Assembly: GCF_014656475.1 (NCBI RefSeq)
Contig: NZ_BNCM01000004.1
Location: 62,001-126,000 of the forward strand
Source: Sinomonas cellulolyticus
Lineage (GTDB): Bacteria > Actinomycetota > Actinomycetes > Actinomycetales > Micrococcaceae
Direction: 5' to 3'
Length of the DNA stretch: 64,000 nucleotides
The notes beneath the pieces were generated by a model. That model did not search any database. It saw only the letters and a list, made by a program, of their open reading frames with translations, and had not been told where the DNA came from. Positions 1 to 7,443 of this stretch are shown here, one piece after another. The stretch's first letter is position 1; every line of letters starts with the position of its first letter. The position numbers were made by a program, and so were the translations under genes.

Positions 1-1785
1 TCGGACCTCGCGGCCACGGAAGCCGAGATCGCGGCGGCGAACAGCCAAATGGCGACGCTGCAAGGCGTCGAGGAAGCAGCCCGGGCTGCGCTGGAGAGCA
101 AGCAGGCGGAGATCACAGCCGCGGGCCAGGAACTCACTGAGCTTGAGGCAACGGCGAAGACTGCTGCCGGCAATGTAGCTGCTGCGGACGCAGCGGTGCA
201 GGCGGCCGAGGCTGAGCTGTCACGCCTCAAGGACGCCTCGGACACAGCCCAGGCGGCTCTCGACGCACAGGTCAAGGCTGTGGCTGACGCCAAGGTCGAT
301 CTCGCAGCGAAGCAGAAGACCGCCACCGATGCGGAGGCGGCGGTGGCCGCAAAGAAGACCGAGGTCGCCGCGGCCCAGACGCAGCTCGCCACACTCCAGA
401 CGCAGGCGCAGCAGGCCTCCGACGCCCTCACGGCGAAGAACGCCGAGATCGCCGCGGCCCAAAGCGACCTCACGGTACTGAAAGCCGCCGCGCAGAAGGC
501 TGCCGATGATCTCGCGGCCAACCAGGCCGCGTCCGCGGCGGCACAGGCCAATGTCGCCTCGCTCCAGAAGCAGCTCGATGACGGGAATGCGGCCCTGAAC
601 GCCAAGCGGGCCGAGCTGACGACGGCTCAGCAGGATCTCGAGGCGCTCCAAGCACAGAAGGCTCAGCTCGATGCTGAGATTGCCTCGCTGAACTCGCAGA
701 TCGCGGCGATCAACGGCAACAGTCAGAAGAAGCGTGACCTCCAGACCCAGCTGGCCGCCAAGCAGAGCCAGCTCGATACGCTGAACAAGCAGATCGCGGA
801 CAAGCAGGCCGTGATCTCCGGACTTCAGGGTGACCTGGCCCCACTGAAGGCCAGTGTTGACTCGCTGACCACCCAGCTCTCCGCGGCGCAGGCAGCCAGC
901 AGTTCACTCCAACAGCAGGCCGCACCGCTTCAGGCAGCGCTCGCGAGCGCCAACGACGCCGTCAGCACCAAGCAGACCGACATCGCTACTCTGCAGGGTC
1001 AGCTTCCCGCGCTCCAGGAGGCCCTGTCCACCGCGACCAGCGCCGTTTCGGCGAAGCAGACTGAGCTCATGGGCCTGCAGTCCCAGCTGACCACCCTCGC
1101 CGCCGCAGAGAAGGATGCGCAGGCGGCAGCCGATGCTCAGGCCAAGACCGTTGCGGATCTCGACGCGCAGCTCCAAACGCTCACCGAAGGGCGTGACAAG
1201 GCCCTAGCGGATCTGGATGCCCAGAAGGGGGTGCTGGCGCGGCGGCAGAGTGACCTCGCTGCTGCTGACAGCGCACTCGCCGACGCCCAGCGAGCAGTCG
1301 CCGCCAAGCAGGCGGACCTTGACGCGCTGAACGGCCAGCTTCCCGCACTCAATACTGCAGTGGAACAGGCATCCGCTGACGTCATGGCGAAGCAGACGGA
1401 GATCTCGGGACTCGACGCGGCGAGCAACGCGCTCTCGGGCCAGCTCCAGGACCTCAACGACAGCATTGCTGCCGCCGAACAAAACGTGCTTGACCTCCAG
1501 ACGCGAGTGGCCCCGCTCCTCGCTCAGCTGGAGAGTCTCAGCAAGGACGCCAGCGACGCCCAGGCCAAGCTCGCGTCCCTGCAGCAGCAGTCCACCGACC
1601 TAGACAAGCAGATCACCGACGCCCAAGCGGTCCTCCGCGACATCCAGTCGCAGAAGGGCAACAAGAAGGACGCGATCGCCGCGCAGAAGACCGCAATCAC
1701 CATCCTTCAAGGGCAGCTCTCCGCCGTGCAGGATCAGATCTCCGCAATCGACGGAACCGCGAACGGCGGCTGCCTCGCCAAGTAG
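1..1785 (+). CDS. Large Ala/Gln-rich coiled-coil protein, 5' end missing
   Basis: The reading frame is open from base 1 and the first in-frame ATG is at 49, so this is the C-terminal part (at least 594 residues) of a longer protein. Almost the whole visible part is heptad-like and rich in Ala, Gln, Leu, Lys and Asp with almost no Pro, so a long rod-like coiled coil is predicted. Degenerate repeats recur, for example AVSTKQTDIATLQGQLPAL, AVSAKQTELMGLQSQL and AVAAKQADLDALNGQLPAL. The chain ends in GGCLAK, with what appears to be the only cysteine four residues from the end. No enzymatic domain or membrane segment is visible. It could be a surface or cell-shape scaffold; SMC-like ATPase heads are not visible but could lie upstream. 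Function unknown. Confidence 0.85.
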   Translation, partial: SDLAATEAEIAAANSQMATLQGVEEAARAALESKQAEITAAGQELTELEATAKTAAGNVAAADAAVQAAEAELSRLKDASDTAQAALDAQVKAVADAKVDLAAKQKTATDAEAAVAAKKTEVAAAQTQLATLQTQAQQASDALTAKNAEIAAAQSDLTVLKAAAQKAADDLAANQAASAAAQANVASLQKQLDDGNAALNAKRAELTTAQQDLEALQAQKAQLDAEIASLNSQIAAINGNSQKKRDLQTQLAAKQSQLDTLNKQIADKQAVISGLQGDLAPLKASVDSLTTQLSAAQAASSSLQQQAAPLQAALASANDAVSTKQTDIATLQGQLPALQEALSTATSAVSAKQTELMGLQSQLTTLAAAEKDAQAAADAQAKTVADLDAQLQTLTEGRDKALADLDAQKGVLARRQSDLAAADSALADAQRAVAAKQADLDALNGQLPALNTAVEQASADVMAKQTEISGLDAASNALSGQLQDLNDSIAAAEQNVLDLQTRVAPLLAQLESLSKDASDAQAKLASLQQQSTDLDKQITDAQAVLRDIQSQKGNKKDAIAAQKTAITILQGQLSAVQDQISAIDGTANGGCLAK

Positions 1786-1803
1786 TCCGGCGCTCAATGC
1801 CGT

Positions 1804-1837
1804 GGGCCCGCTCCAGATGTGGGGCGGGCCCTTGGTC
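1804..1837 (+). terminator. Rho-independent-like terminator after the coiled-coil gene
   Basis: GGGCCCGC at 1804-1811 pairs perfectly with GCGGGCCC at 1824-1831 across a 12-base loop. A T-rich tract (TTGGTCTTGT) follows. It lies 19 bases after the stop codon. Confidence 0.7.
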
Positions 1838-1961
1838 TTGTATCCGCCCTGGCGGCCGGAGCCGCCGACCCGCCGCTCGCCACCCCAGGCGGCCGGCGCC
1901 GTCGCGCGTTCAGGGGCCTTAGGCCCGGCTCGCCGCGCCCCGGCGGCGCTACCCTTTTCAC

Positions 1962-2906
1962 ATGGCTCCCGAGGAACCGCGCCTCTCCGTGACCGAGGAC
2001 TACGCCGCCGAGCTGGACGAGCTGCGCGAGATCGGCAAGGTTGACCACAAGCGCCGCCCGAGCGCGGACCCGAACGCGTGGCGCCACGGCTACCCGTACG
2101 AGAAGAAGCTCGGGCGCCCCGCCTACGAGCGGCAGAAGCGCGCCCTGCAGATCGAGCTCCTGAAGCTCCAGCTGTGGGTGAAGGACACCGGCCAGAAGGT
2201 CCTCATCATCTTCGAGGGGCGTGACGCGGCAGGCAAGGGCGGTGCGATCAAGCGGTTCAACGAGCACCTCAACCCCCGCGGTGCGCGAATCGTGGCCCTC
2301 GAGAAGCCCACCGACGCCGAGCGCAGCCAATGGTACTTCCAGCGCTACGTGCAACACCTGCCGAGCGGCGGGGAGATCGTGATGATGGACCGCTCCTGGT
2401 ACAACCGGGCGGGCGTGGAGCGGGTGATGGGGTACTGCAGCCCGTCGGAGTACCACGAGTTCATGCGCCAGGCACCCGAGTTCGAGCGGATGCTCGTCAA
2501 CTCGGGGATCCGCCTACACAAGCTTTGGTTCTCGGTGGGCCGCGAGGAGCAGCTCAACCGCTTCGCCTCGCGGGAGACGGACCCGGTGAAGCAGTGGAAG
2601 CTCTCGCCCACGGACATGGCGAGCCTCGACAAGTGGGACGTCTACACCGAGGCCAAAGAGGCCATGTTCTTTTACACGGACACCGGCGACGCCCCGTGGA
2701 CCGTCATCAAGAGCAACGACAAGAAGCGCGCCCGGCTCGAGGCCATGCGGTACATCCTCCATGTCACCCCGTACGCCCGGAAGGACCTCAAGGTGGCGCA
2801 CGCGCCGGATCCGCTGATCGTGGGGCCGGCGGCCGAGGTCCTCGAGGAAGGCGAGACGTACACCGCGCGGTTCCCGGTGCTGCGCGAGGGCGCCGAGGAG
2901 CGCTGA
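1962..2906 (+). CDS. ppk2: Polyphosphate kinase 2 (PPK2) family protein
   Basis: A single-domain PPK2 of 314 residues, the usual length. These P-loop kinases move phosphate between polyphosphate and nucleotides in the cytosol. Walker A (GRDAAGKGG) is at residues 86-94, and the diagnostic Walker B/lid stretch [13 protein letters not shown] is at 141-153. A basic Arg/Lys-rich segment with DKWDVY follows. Whether it favours ADP, GDP or AMP cannot be read from motifs alone. The start is the ATG at 1962. There is no clear Shine-Dalgarno (SD) sequence, but TACCCT sits at 1950-1955, six bases upstream, as expected for a -10 box of a leaderless mRNA. glmM follows after 65 bases. Confidence 0.93.
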   Translation: MAPEEPRLSVTEDYAAELDELREIGKVDHKRRPSADPNAWRHGYPYEKKLGRPAYERQKRALQIELLKLQLWVKDTGQKVLIIFEGRDAAGKGGAIKRFNEHLNPRGARIVALEKPTDAERSQWYFQRYVQHLPSGGEIVMMDRSWYNRAGVERVMGYCSPSEYHEFMRQAPEFERMLVNSGIRLHKLWFSVGREEQLNRFASRETDPVKQWKLSPTDMASLDKWDVYTEAKEAMFFYTDTGDAPWTVIKSNDKKRARLEAMRYILHVTPYARKDLKVAHAPDPLIVGPAAEVLEEGETYTARFPVLREGAEER

Positions 2907-2971
2907 GCGCAGGCCGGGCGCCGGGTCACGCGAAAGGGGAGCCCTTCGGGCCGCAGGTAGACTTGCACCCG

Positions 2972-4327
2972 ATGACACGTCTCTTCGGTACCGATGGCGT
3001 CCGCGGACTGGCCAATGGCCTCCTCGACGCGCAGCTCGCGCTCAAGCTCTCCCAGGCGGCAGCGGTGGTCCTCGGGCACCGGCAGGTGCCGGACGGCACC
3101 CGCCCGCGCGCCGTCGTCGCCCGCGATCCCCGCATCTCCGGCGAGTTCATCTCCGCCGCCGTATGCGCGGGGCTCGCCAGCGCGGGCGTCGACGTGTACG
3201 ACGCCGGGGTGCTCCCCACGCCGGCCGCCGCCTACCTCGTGGCGGACCTGGGCGCGGACTTCGGCGTGATGATCTCCGCGAGCCACAACCCTGCGCCGGA
3301 CAACGGCATCAAGTTCTTCGCCCGCGGCGGCCAGAAACTGCCCGACGAGGTCGAGGACCAGATCGAGGCCCTCCTGCAGGCCGAACCGCACCGCCCGACC
3401 GGCGCAGGCGTGGGGCACATCCAACGCTTCGCCGATGCGGAGGACCGCTACATCGTCCACCTCCTCACCACCCTCCCGCACCGCCTCGACGGGCTCACCG
3501 TGGTGCTCGACTGCGCCAACGGCGCCGCCTCCGGCTGCTCCCCACAGGTGTTCAAGGATGCCGGCGCGGAGGTGGTGGTGATCGGCGCGGACCCGGACGG
3601 GATCAACATCAACGACGGCGTGGGGTCCACCCACCTCGAGAAGCTCCAGGCCGCCGTCGTGGAGAACGGCGCCGACTTCGGGATCGCACACGACGGCGAC
3701 GCCGACCGCTGCCTCGCGGTGGACCACGAGGGCACCGTGGTGGACGGCGACCAGATCATGGCCATCCTCGGCCTGGCCCTCAAGGATGCTGGCAAGCTGC
3801 GCGACAACGTCCTTGTGGCCACCGTCATGAGCAACCTCGGGCTCAAGCTCGCCCTCCGCGACGCCGGTGTGACGATCCGCGAGACCGCCGTGGGCGACCG
3901 CTACGTCCTCGAGGAGATGCGCGCGGGCGGGTACTCGCTCGGTGGCGAGCAGTCCGGCCACGTCATCTTCTCCGACTACGCGACCACCGGAGACGGCGTG
4001 CTCACCGGCCTGCAGCTCGCCGCGCAGGTAGCCCGCACTGGGCGCACGCTCAAGGACCTCGCCTCCGTCATGACCCGCCTGCCGCAGGTGCTCATCAACG
4101 TGCGCGGCGTGGACAAGGCGAGGGTCACGGCGGACGACGGCGTCGCGGCGGCCGTCGCTGCCGCGGAGGCCGAGCTGGGGGAGACCGGGCGGGTGCTCCT
4201 GCGACCCTCCGGCACGGAGCCCGTGGTGCGGGTGATGGTTGAGGCCGCGGATGAGGCGACTGCGCAGGCGATCGCCGAGCGCCTCGCCGGCGTGGTCCAG
4301 AGCCAGCTGGCCCTCGAGACCGCGTAG
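2972..4327 (+). CDS. glmM: Phosphoglucosamine mutase GlmM
   Basis: It converts glucosamine-6-phosphate to glucosamine-1-phosphate for UDP-GlcNAc, and so for peptidoglycan and surface polymers. The 451 residues match the family length. The active-site loop ISASHNP carries the phosphoserine (Ser104). The metal loop DGDADR is at 241-246, the sugar loop GGEQSGH is near 325, and the phosphate-binding RPSGTEP is near the C-terminus. The frame is open well upstream, but [12 protein letters not shown] is the canonical GlmM N-terminus, which fixes the start at 2972. TAGACT at 2958-2963, eight bases before the ATG and with no SD, suggests a leaderless transcript. glmS, which makes its substrate, lies at 11.6 kb. 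Confidence 0.97.
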   Translation: MTRLFGTDGVRGLANGLLDAQLALKLSQAAAVVLGHRQVPDGTRPRAVVARDPRISGEFISAAVCAGLASAGVDVYDAGVLPTPAAAYLVADLGADFGVMISASHNPAPDNGIKFFARGGQKLPDEVEDQIEALLQAEPHRPTGAGVGHIQRFADAEDRYIVHLLTTLPHRLDGLTVVLDCANGAASGCSPQVFKDAGAEVVVIGADPDGININDGVGSTHLEKLQAAVVENGADFGIAHDGDADRCLAVDHEGTVVDGDQIMAILGLALKDAGKLRDNVLVATVMSNLGLKLALRDAGVTIRETAVGDRYVLEEMRAGGYSLGGEQSGHVIFSDYATTGDGVLTGLQLAAQVARTGRTLKDLASVMTRLPQVLINVRGVDKARVTADDGVAAAVAAAEAELGETGRVLLRPSGTEPVVRVMVEAADEATAQAIAERLAGVVQSQLALETA

Positions 4328-4365
4328 CTCCCTCACTGCTGGCGGCCAGGCGCTACGCTCGCTTC

Positions 4366-5442
4366 ATGCGCCCGCCGCCGCCCGCCGTCGTCCGTGCCGT
4401 CCAGCGCCTCAGCGCCGCCCTCCAGCGGGCAGGTGCGGCCCTCCAGCCGCCCCAGGCGCGGTTCCTCGAAGTCTCCGGTGGGGTTGCGGCCATCGCCCTG
4501 ATGCGCGCCGCCGTCCGGACGCGCCTCGCGGAGCCGCTCGCGCCGGGGCCGCGGACCGCGTCGCAGGTTGCGGCTGAGCTCGGACTGAACAGGCCGGTGG
4601 TCCACCGGGTGCTCCGGGGGCTCGCTGTCTACGGACTCGTCCGGCTCGACGGCCGCGGCCGCTTCACCCTCACACGCACGGGCCGGCTGCTCCTCGAGGA
4701 CGATCCGCACTCCATGGCGGGCTGGGTGCGGTACGCCACCTCGGACGCAGTGCTCGCCGGATGGCTGCGCCTGCCCGAGACCCTCGCCGACGGCCTGCCC
4801 GCGTTCAATGCCGCGACCGGCACGTCCATGTGGGACTACATGGCAGCGCACCCCGACGAGGAGGCTGGCTTTGCCCGCACCATGCGGGAGCTGACCCTCC
4901 TCGCCGCACCGCTCATCGTCGCCGCCTACCCGTGGCCCGAGTACGGCACGGTGTGCGACGTGGGCGGCGGGGTGGGTGCGATGCTCGCGGAGGTGCTGCG
5001 CGCCCGCCCCGCGCTCGACGGCGTGCTGGTGGACCAAGCCGGGCCGCTCGCCGCGGCGCGGGAGTACCTCGCCGGGCGAGGGGTCGCCGGCCGGGTGCGG
5101 ATGGTGCAGGGCGACCTGTTCACCGGGTTCGACGCCGCGGCGGACATATACCTGCTCAAGGATGTACTCCACGACTGGGACGACGGGCAGTGCCAGCAGA
5201 TCCTGCGCTCTGTCCACGCGGCCGCGCCACTGGGGTCACGTGTGCTGGTCCTCGAGTGGCTCCAGGAGCCCAACGTCGCGTCCTTCCCTGTCTCCATCTC
5301 CGACGTGATGATGCTGGCGCAGACCGAGGGCCGGCAGCGTTCAGCAGCGGAGCTGCAGGGCCTCGGCTCCGCCGCGGGGTTCAGACCGGGGCGAACCATC
5401 GACTCCGGCGCCTACGGCATCGTGGAGCTCATCGCCGCCTGA
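4366..5442 (+). CDS. SAM-dependent O-methyltransferase, plant-OMT/AcrR-like two-domain type
   Basis: A 358-residue class I methyltransferase of the Methyltransf_2 family, which methylates hydroxyls on small aromatic or polyketide substrates. The N-terminal part (about 30-110) is a dimerisation winged helix. SAM motif I is VCDVGGGVGA (197-206). The family hallmark LLKDVLHDWDD (263-273) places the catalytic His at 269. The C-terminal motif with DVMMLAQTEG is also typical. No biosynthetic cluster surrounds it, so the substrate is unknown. TACGCT at 4354-4359, six bases before the ATG, suggests its own leaderless promoter rather than read-through from glmM, which ends 38 bases upstream. Confidence 0.88.
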   Translation: MRPPPPAVVRAVQRLSAALQRAGAALQPPQARFLEVSGGVAAIALMRAAVRTRLAEPLAPGPRTASQVAAELGLNRPVVHRVLRGLAVYGLVRLDGRGRFTLTRTGRLLLEDDPHSMAGWVRYATSDAVLAGWLRLPETLADGLPAFNAATGTSMWDYMAAHPDEEAGFARTMRELTLLAAPLIVAAYPWPEYGTVCDVGGGVGAMLAEVLRARPALDGVLVDQAGPLAAAREYLAGRGVAGRVRMVQGDLFTGFDAAADIYLLKDVLHDWDDGQCQQILRSVHAAAPLGSRVLVLEWLQEPNVASFPVSISDVMMLAQTEGRQRSAAELQGLGSAAGFRPGRTIDSGAYGIVELIAA

Positions 5443-5459
5443 TACTCCGCTGACTGTCG

Positions 5460-5789
5460 GTGGCCGGTGGGAAGATCCCGGCCGTGAGCGGATTGAACGA
5501 AAGAGGCGAAGCGGAGCCGGACCCCGTCGTCGTCCCCGACGATGCCATCGACCGGGCCCAGGTTGCCCACGCCAATCGGCCCATCCCCGTGTGGGCACGG
5601 CTCAGGTTCGACGACGGCCGGCCCGAGCGCCTCGAGAAGGGCTTCGCGAAAGCGTGGACCACCCAGCACGTTCTCGTGCAGGTGCTCTGGGAACTCTCCT
5701 ACTACCGCGGGGCGCGCCATTTCTGGGTCGAGGCGGCACAAGTGAAGCGGCGCGCCATCGAGCCCCAGTGGCTCGGGCGTTCGGCCTGA
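5460..5789 (+). CDS. Hypothetical protein, 109 aa
   Basis: Not recognised. It is a soluble small protein with an acidic, disordered-looking N-terminus followed by a structured-looking part with VWARLRFDDGRPERLEKG, which then reads through aromatic residues (LWELSYYRGARHFWVEA). GTG 5460 is the first start. GTG 5484 is an alternative with GGGAAG about ten bases upstream, and would give 101 residues. It lies 17 bases after the methyltransferase and may be cotranscribed with it. Confidence 0.55.
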   Translation: MAGGKIPAVSGLNERGEAEPDPVVVPDDAIDRAQVAHANRPIPVWARLRFDDGRPERLEKGFAKAWTTQHVLVQVLWELSYYRGARHFWVEAAQVKRRAIEPQWLGRSA

Positions 5790-5920
5790 CGCACTCTTCG
5801 GCTCAGCCCGCCATTCGGCCTGCTCCGCCCGTGGCCAAAGGAACGCGGGGAGCGGATACTGGGCGCACGGGTACGCCCGAGCTGGGGGTCAGCCTGTCCG
5901 CCTCGACCCAGGACCACACC

Positions 5921-6391
5921 ATGACCAACTACCAGCTCCTGTCAGTGATCGCCCGGCTCCACCCCGAGGCCTGGGACGCGATCATTCCGCGCGCTCCCCG
6001 AGGCTGGAGCCGCTTCGAAGAGGTCGCGCTCAACCCGCAGCCCCTCCCGCCCGGCCCTCCCGAGCAGTTCGCCGCGGCCGCCGCGTGGATGACCCAGCGG
6101 CTCGTGAGCCTCGCCATTGAGGCGGACCTCCGCGGCGAGGACCCGACCGGCTGGCTCGCCGAGATCATCGACGAGTACTGCGGCACGTGGCCGCGCAAGT
6201 GGCCGTTCCCCTGGCCGGGACCAGGCCCACAGCATGGCCCCTCGCCTGACCCGTGGCGCATGCAGGAGGCCCGGGCGGCGAGTGCCCTGGTCCTCGCGTC
6301 GACGGCGTCGCGGCTCGGAGAGGGCCGGCTCCAGGCGGTCCTTGCCGACGGGGCCGAGAAGCTCGCCGAGGCCGCTCAGGCGATGCCCTGA
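5921..6391 (+). CDS. Small protein with LNPQPLPP motif, 156 aa
   Basis: No enzymatic domain was recognised. A conspicuous proline motif, LNPQPLPPGPP, lies at residues 37-47. The rest is predicted helical and Trp-rich (WLAEIIDEYCGTWPRKWPF), ending in an Ala-rich helix. Similar NPQPLPP segments occur in uncharacterised bacterial proteins (family knowledge, from memory). The ATG at 5921 has a weak AGGA seven bases upstream, and the frame is open further upstream without a better start. Its last 16 bases overlap the convergent membrane-protein gene. Confidence 0.65.
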   Translation: MTNYQLLSVIARLHPEAWDAIIPRAPRGWSRFEEVALNPQPLPPGPPEQFAAAAAWMTQRLVSLAIEADLRGEDPTGWLAEIIDEYCGTWPRKWPFPWPGPGPQHGPSPDPWRMQEARAASALVLASTASRLGEGRLQAVLADGAEKLAEAAQAMP

Positions 6392-6792
6392 CGGAACAGG
6401 CCCAGAGCCACGAGGAGCAGTCCCGCCTCCGCTAGGCCCCACGCGAAGTACACGGCCTGCAGGGGACTGAACGGGATGACCACCATCTGCACGAAGATCC
6501 ACACGAGCAGCCCGAACGCCGCCACGGCCGCCGCGAACGGGGCCGCGGCCGAGCGGCGCACCAGCAGCACGGCGGCCACCAGCTGGGTGCCGCCCACCAC
6601 GACGGCGAGCAGGAGCCCCGGAACGAGATAGGAGGAGAAGGGGCTGCCCTCGAGCATCGATCCCGGGGGAGTGGCCCAATAGGGCGCGTTGCCCATCGTG
6701 GATCCCCAGATGAGCGTCGCCCCGCCGGCCACGGCCGTCACCCCGCCGACGGCGGCCAGCACCGTCAGAACAACCCTGGCCCACCGCACCAT
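6376..6792 (-). CDS. Small integral membrane protein, four predicted TM helices
   Basis: A 138-residue hydrophobic protein with helices at roughly 5-27, 58-78, 84-105 and 110-130. The first loop contains GSTMGNAPYWATPPGSMLEG. Layout and size resemble DoxX-like or DUF-type four-helix membrane proteins, but no family motif is firm. ATG 6792 is preferred because AGGAGG sits nine bases upstream; the earlier GTG at 6801 would abut that SD with no spacing. Function unknown. Confidence 0.65.
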   Translation of the reverse strand: MVRWARVVLTVLAAVGGVTAVAGGATLIWGSTMGNAPYWATPPGSMLEGSPFSSYLVPGLLLAVVVGGTQLVAAVLLVRRSAAAPFAAAVAAFGLLVWIFVQMVVIPFSPLQAVYFAWGLAEAGLLLVALGLFRQGIA

Positions 6793-6913
6793 CGTCCTCA
6801 CCCTCCTACAGCCTTACCCCTTGCTCCTTGCGGACAAGGGTGCTCGCGGACGTGCTCGCCTGCCAGTGCAGAAGGTCCCCTCGCCGAAGCACGGCGCGAC
6901 GCCGAAGCACGAC

Positions 6914-6946
6914 GACGGCCCCTCACCTGCGCGGTGAGGAGCCGTC
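6914..6946 (-). terminator. Strong hairpin downstream of mscL
   Basis: GACGGCCCCTCACC (6914-6927) and GGTGAGGAGCCGTC (6933-6946) form a 14-bp stem with one mismatch and a five-base loop. It lies 38 bases beyond the mscL stop. There is no U-run on the mscL side, so it may act as a stabilising or imperfect terminator. Confidence 0.5.
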
Positions 6947-6983
6947 TGCGGTCGGTGGGGTCTGGTGACGCCTCAGCGGCTGG

Positions 6984-7373
6984 CTACGGGCGCGGCGCCT
7001 TCAGGGCGTCCCGGATCTCGGTGAGAAGGGCGATCTGCGGATCGATCGGCTCCTCCTCGGTCTGTTCCTTGATGGCCAGCCTGCGGTTGCGGCGCTCGAT
7101 CATGTGGTTCATCGGCATGACGACCACGAAGTAGATCGCCGCCGCGACGAGGATGAAGTTGACCAGGACAGTGAGGAAGACGCCGATCTTGACGGGGCCG
7201 AAGACGAGGAAATTGTCGAAGTTGGGCTGGCCGACAAGGAGCGAGATGATCGGCATGAGGATGTTGGAGACAAACGAGGTGACGACGGCGCCGAACGCGG
7301 CACCCATGACGACGGCGACGGCAAGGTCAACGACATTGCCCTTCATGATGAAGGCTTTGAATCCACTGAGCAT
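6984..7373 (-). CDS. mscL: Large-conductance mechanosensitive channel MscL
   Basis: This homopentameric inner-membrane channel opens on hypo-osmotic stretch to release solutes. The 129 residues match the family. The amphipathic N-terminus and TM1 read MLSGFKAFIMKGNVVDLAVA, TM2 contains FLTVLVNFILVAAAIYFVVV, and the basic cytoplasmic helix with RNRRLAIKEQ is followed by a C-terminal bundle. A GTG at 7406 would add eleven residues. ATG 7373 fits the family N-terminus and has TACCAT at 7380-7385, six bases upstream, consistent with a leaderless mRNA. Confidence 0.96.
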   Translation of the reverse strand: MLSGFKAFIMKGNVVDLAVAVVMGAAFGAVVTSFVSNILMPIISLLVGQPNFDNFLVFGPVKIGVFLTVLVNFILVAAAIYFVVVMPMNHMIERRNRRLAIKEQTEEEPIDPQIALLTEIRDALKAPRP

Positions 7374-7443
7374 GGCGCCATGGTAGCCGCGCAATGCGAA
7401 CAGCACTATGAACGGAGGACTACTTCTTCCCCTGCGCCGTTGT

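Noticed and set aside
2330..2971. N-terminal extension of GlmM into ppk2
   Set aside because: The stretch is the wrong frame of ppk2, and [12 protein letters not shown] is the known GlmM start.
2672..4336. Long minus-strand open frame opposite glmM
   Set aside because: Shadow of a GC-rich gene: the plus strand encodes complete GlmM, and the minus translation is Arg/Gly/His-rich with no domain.
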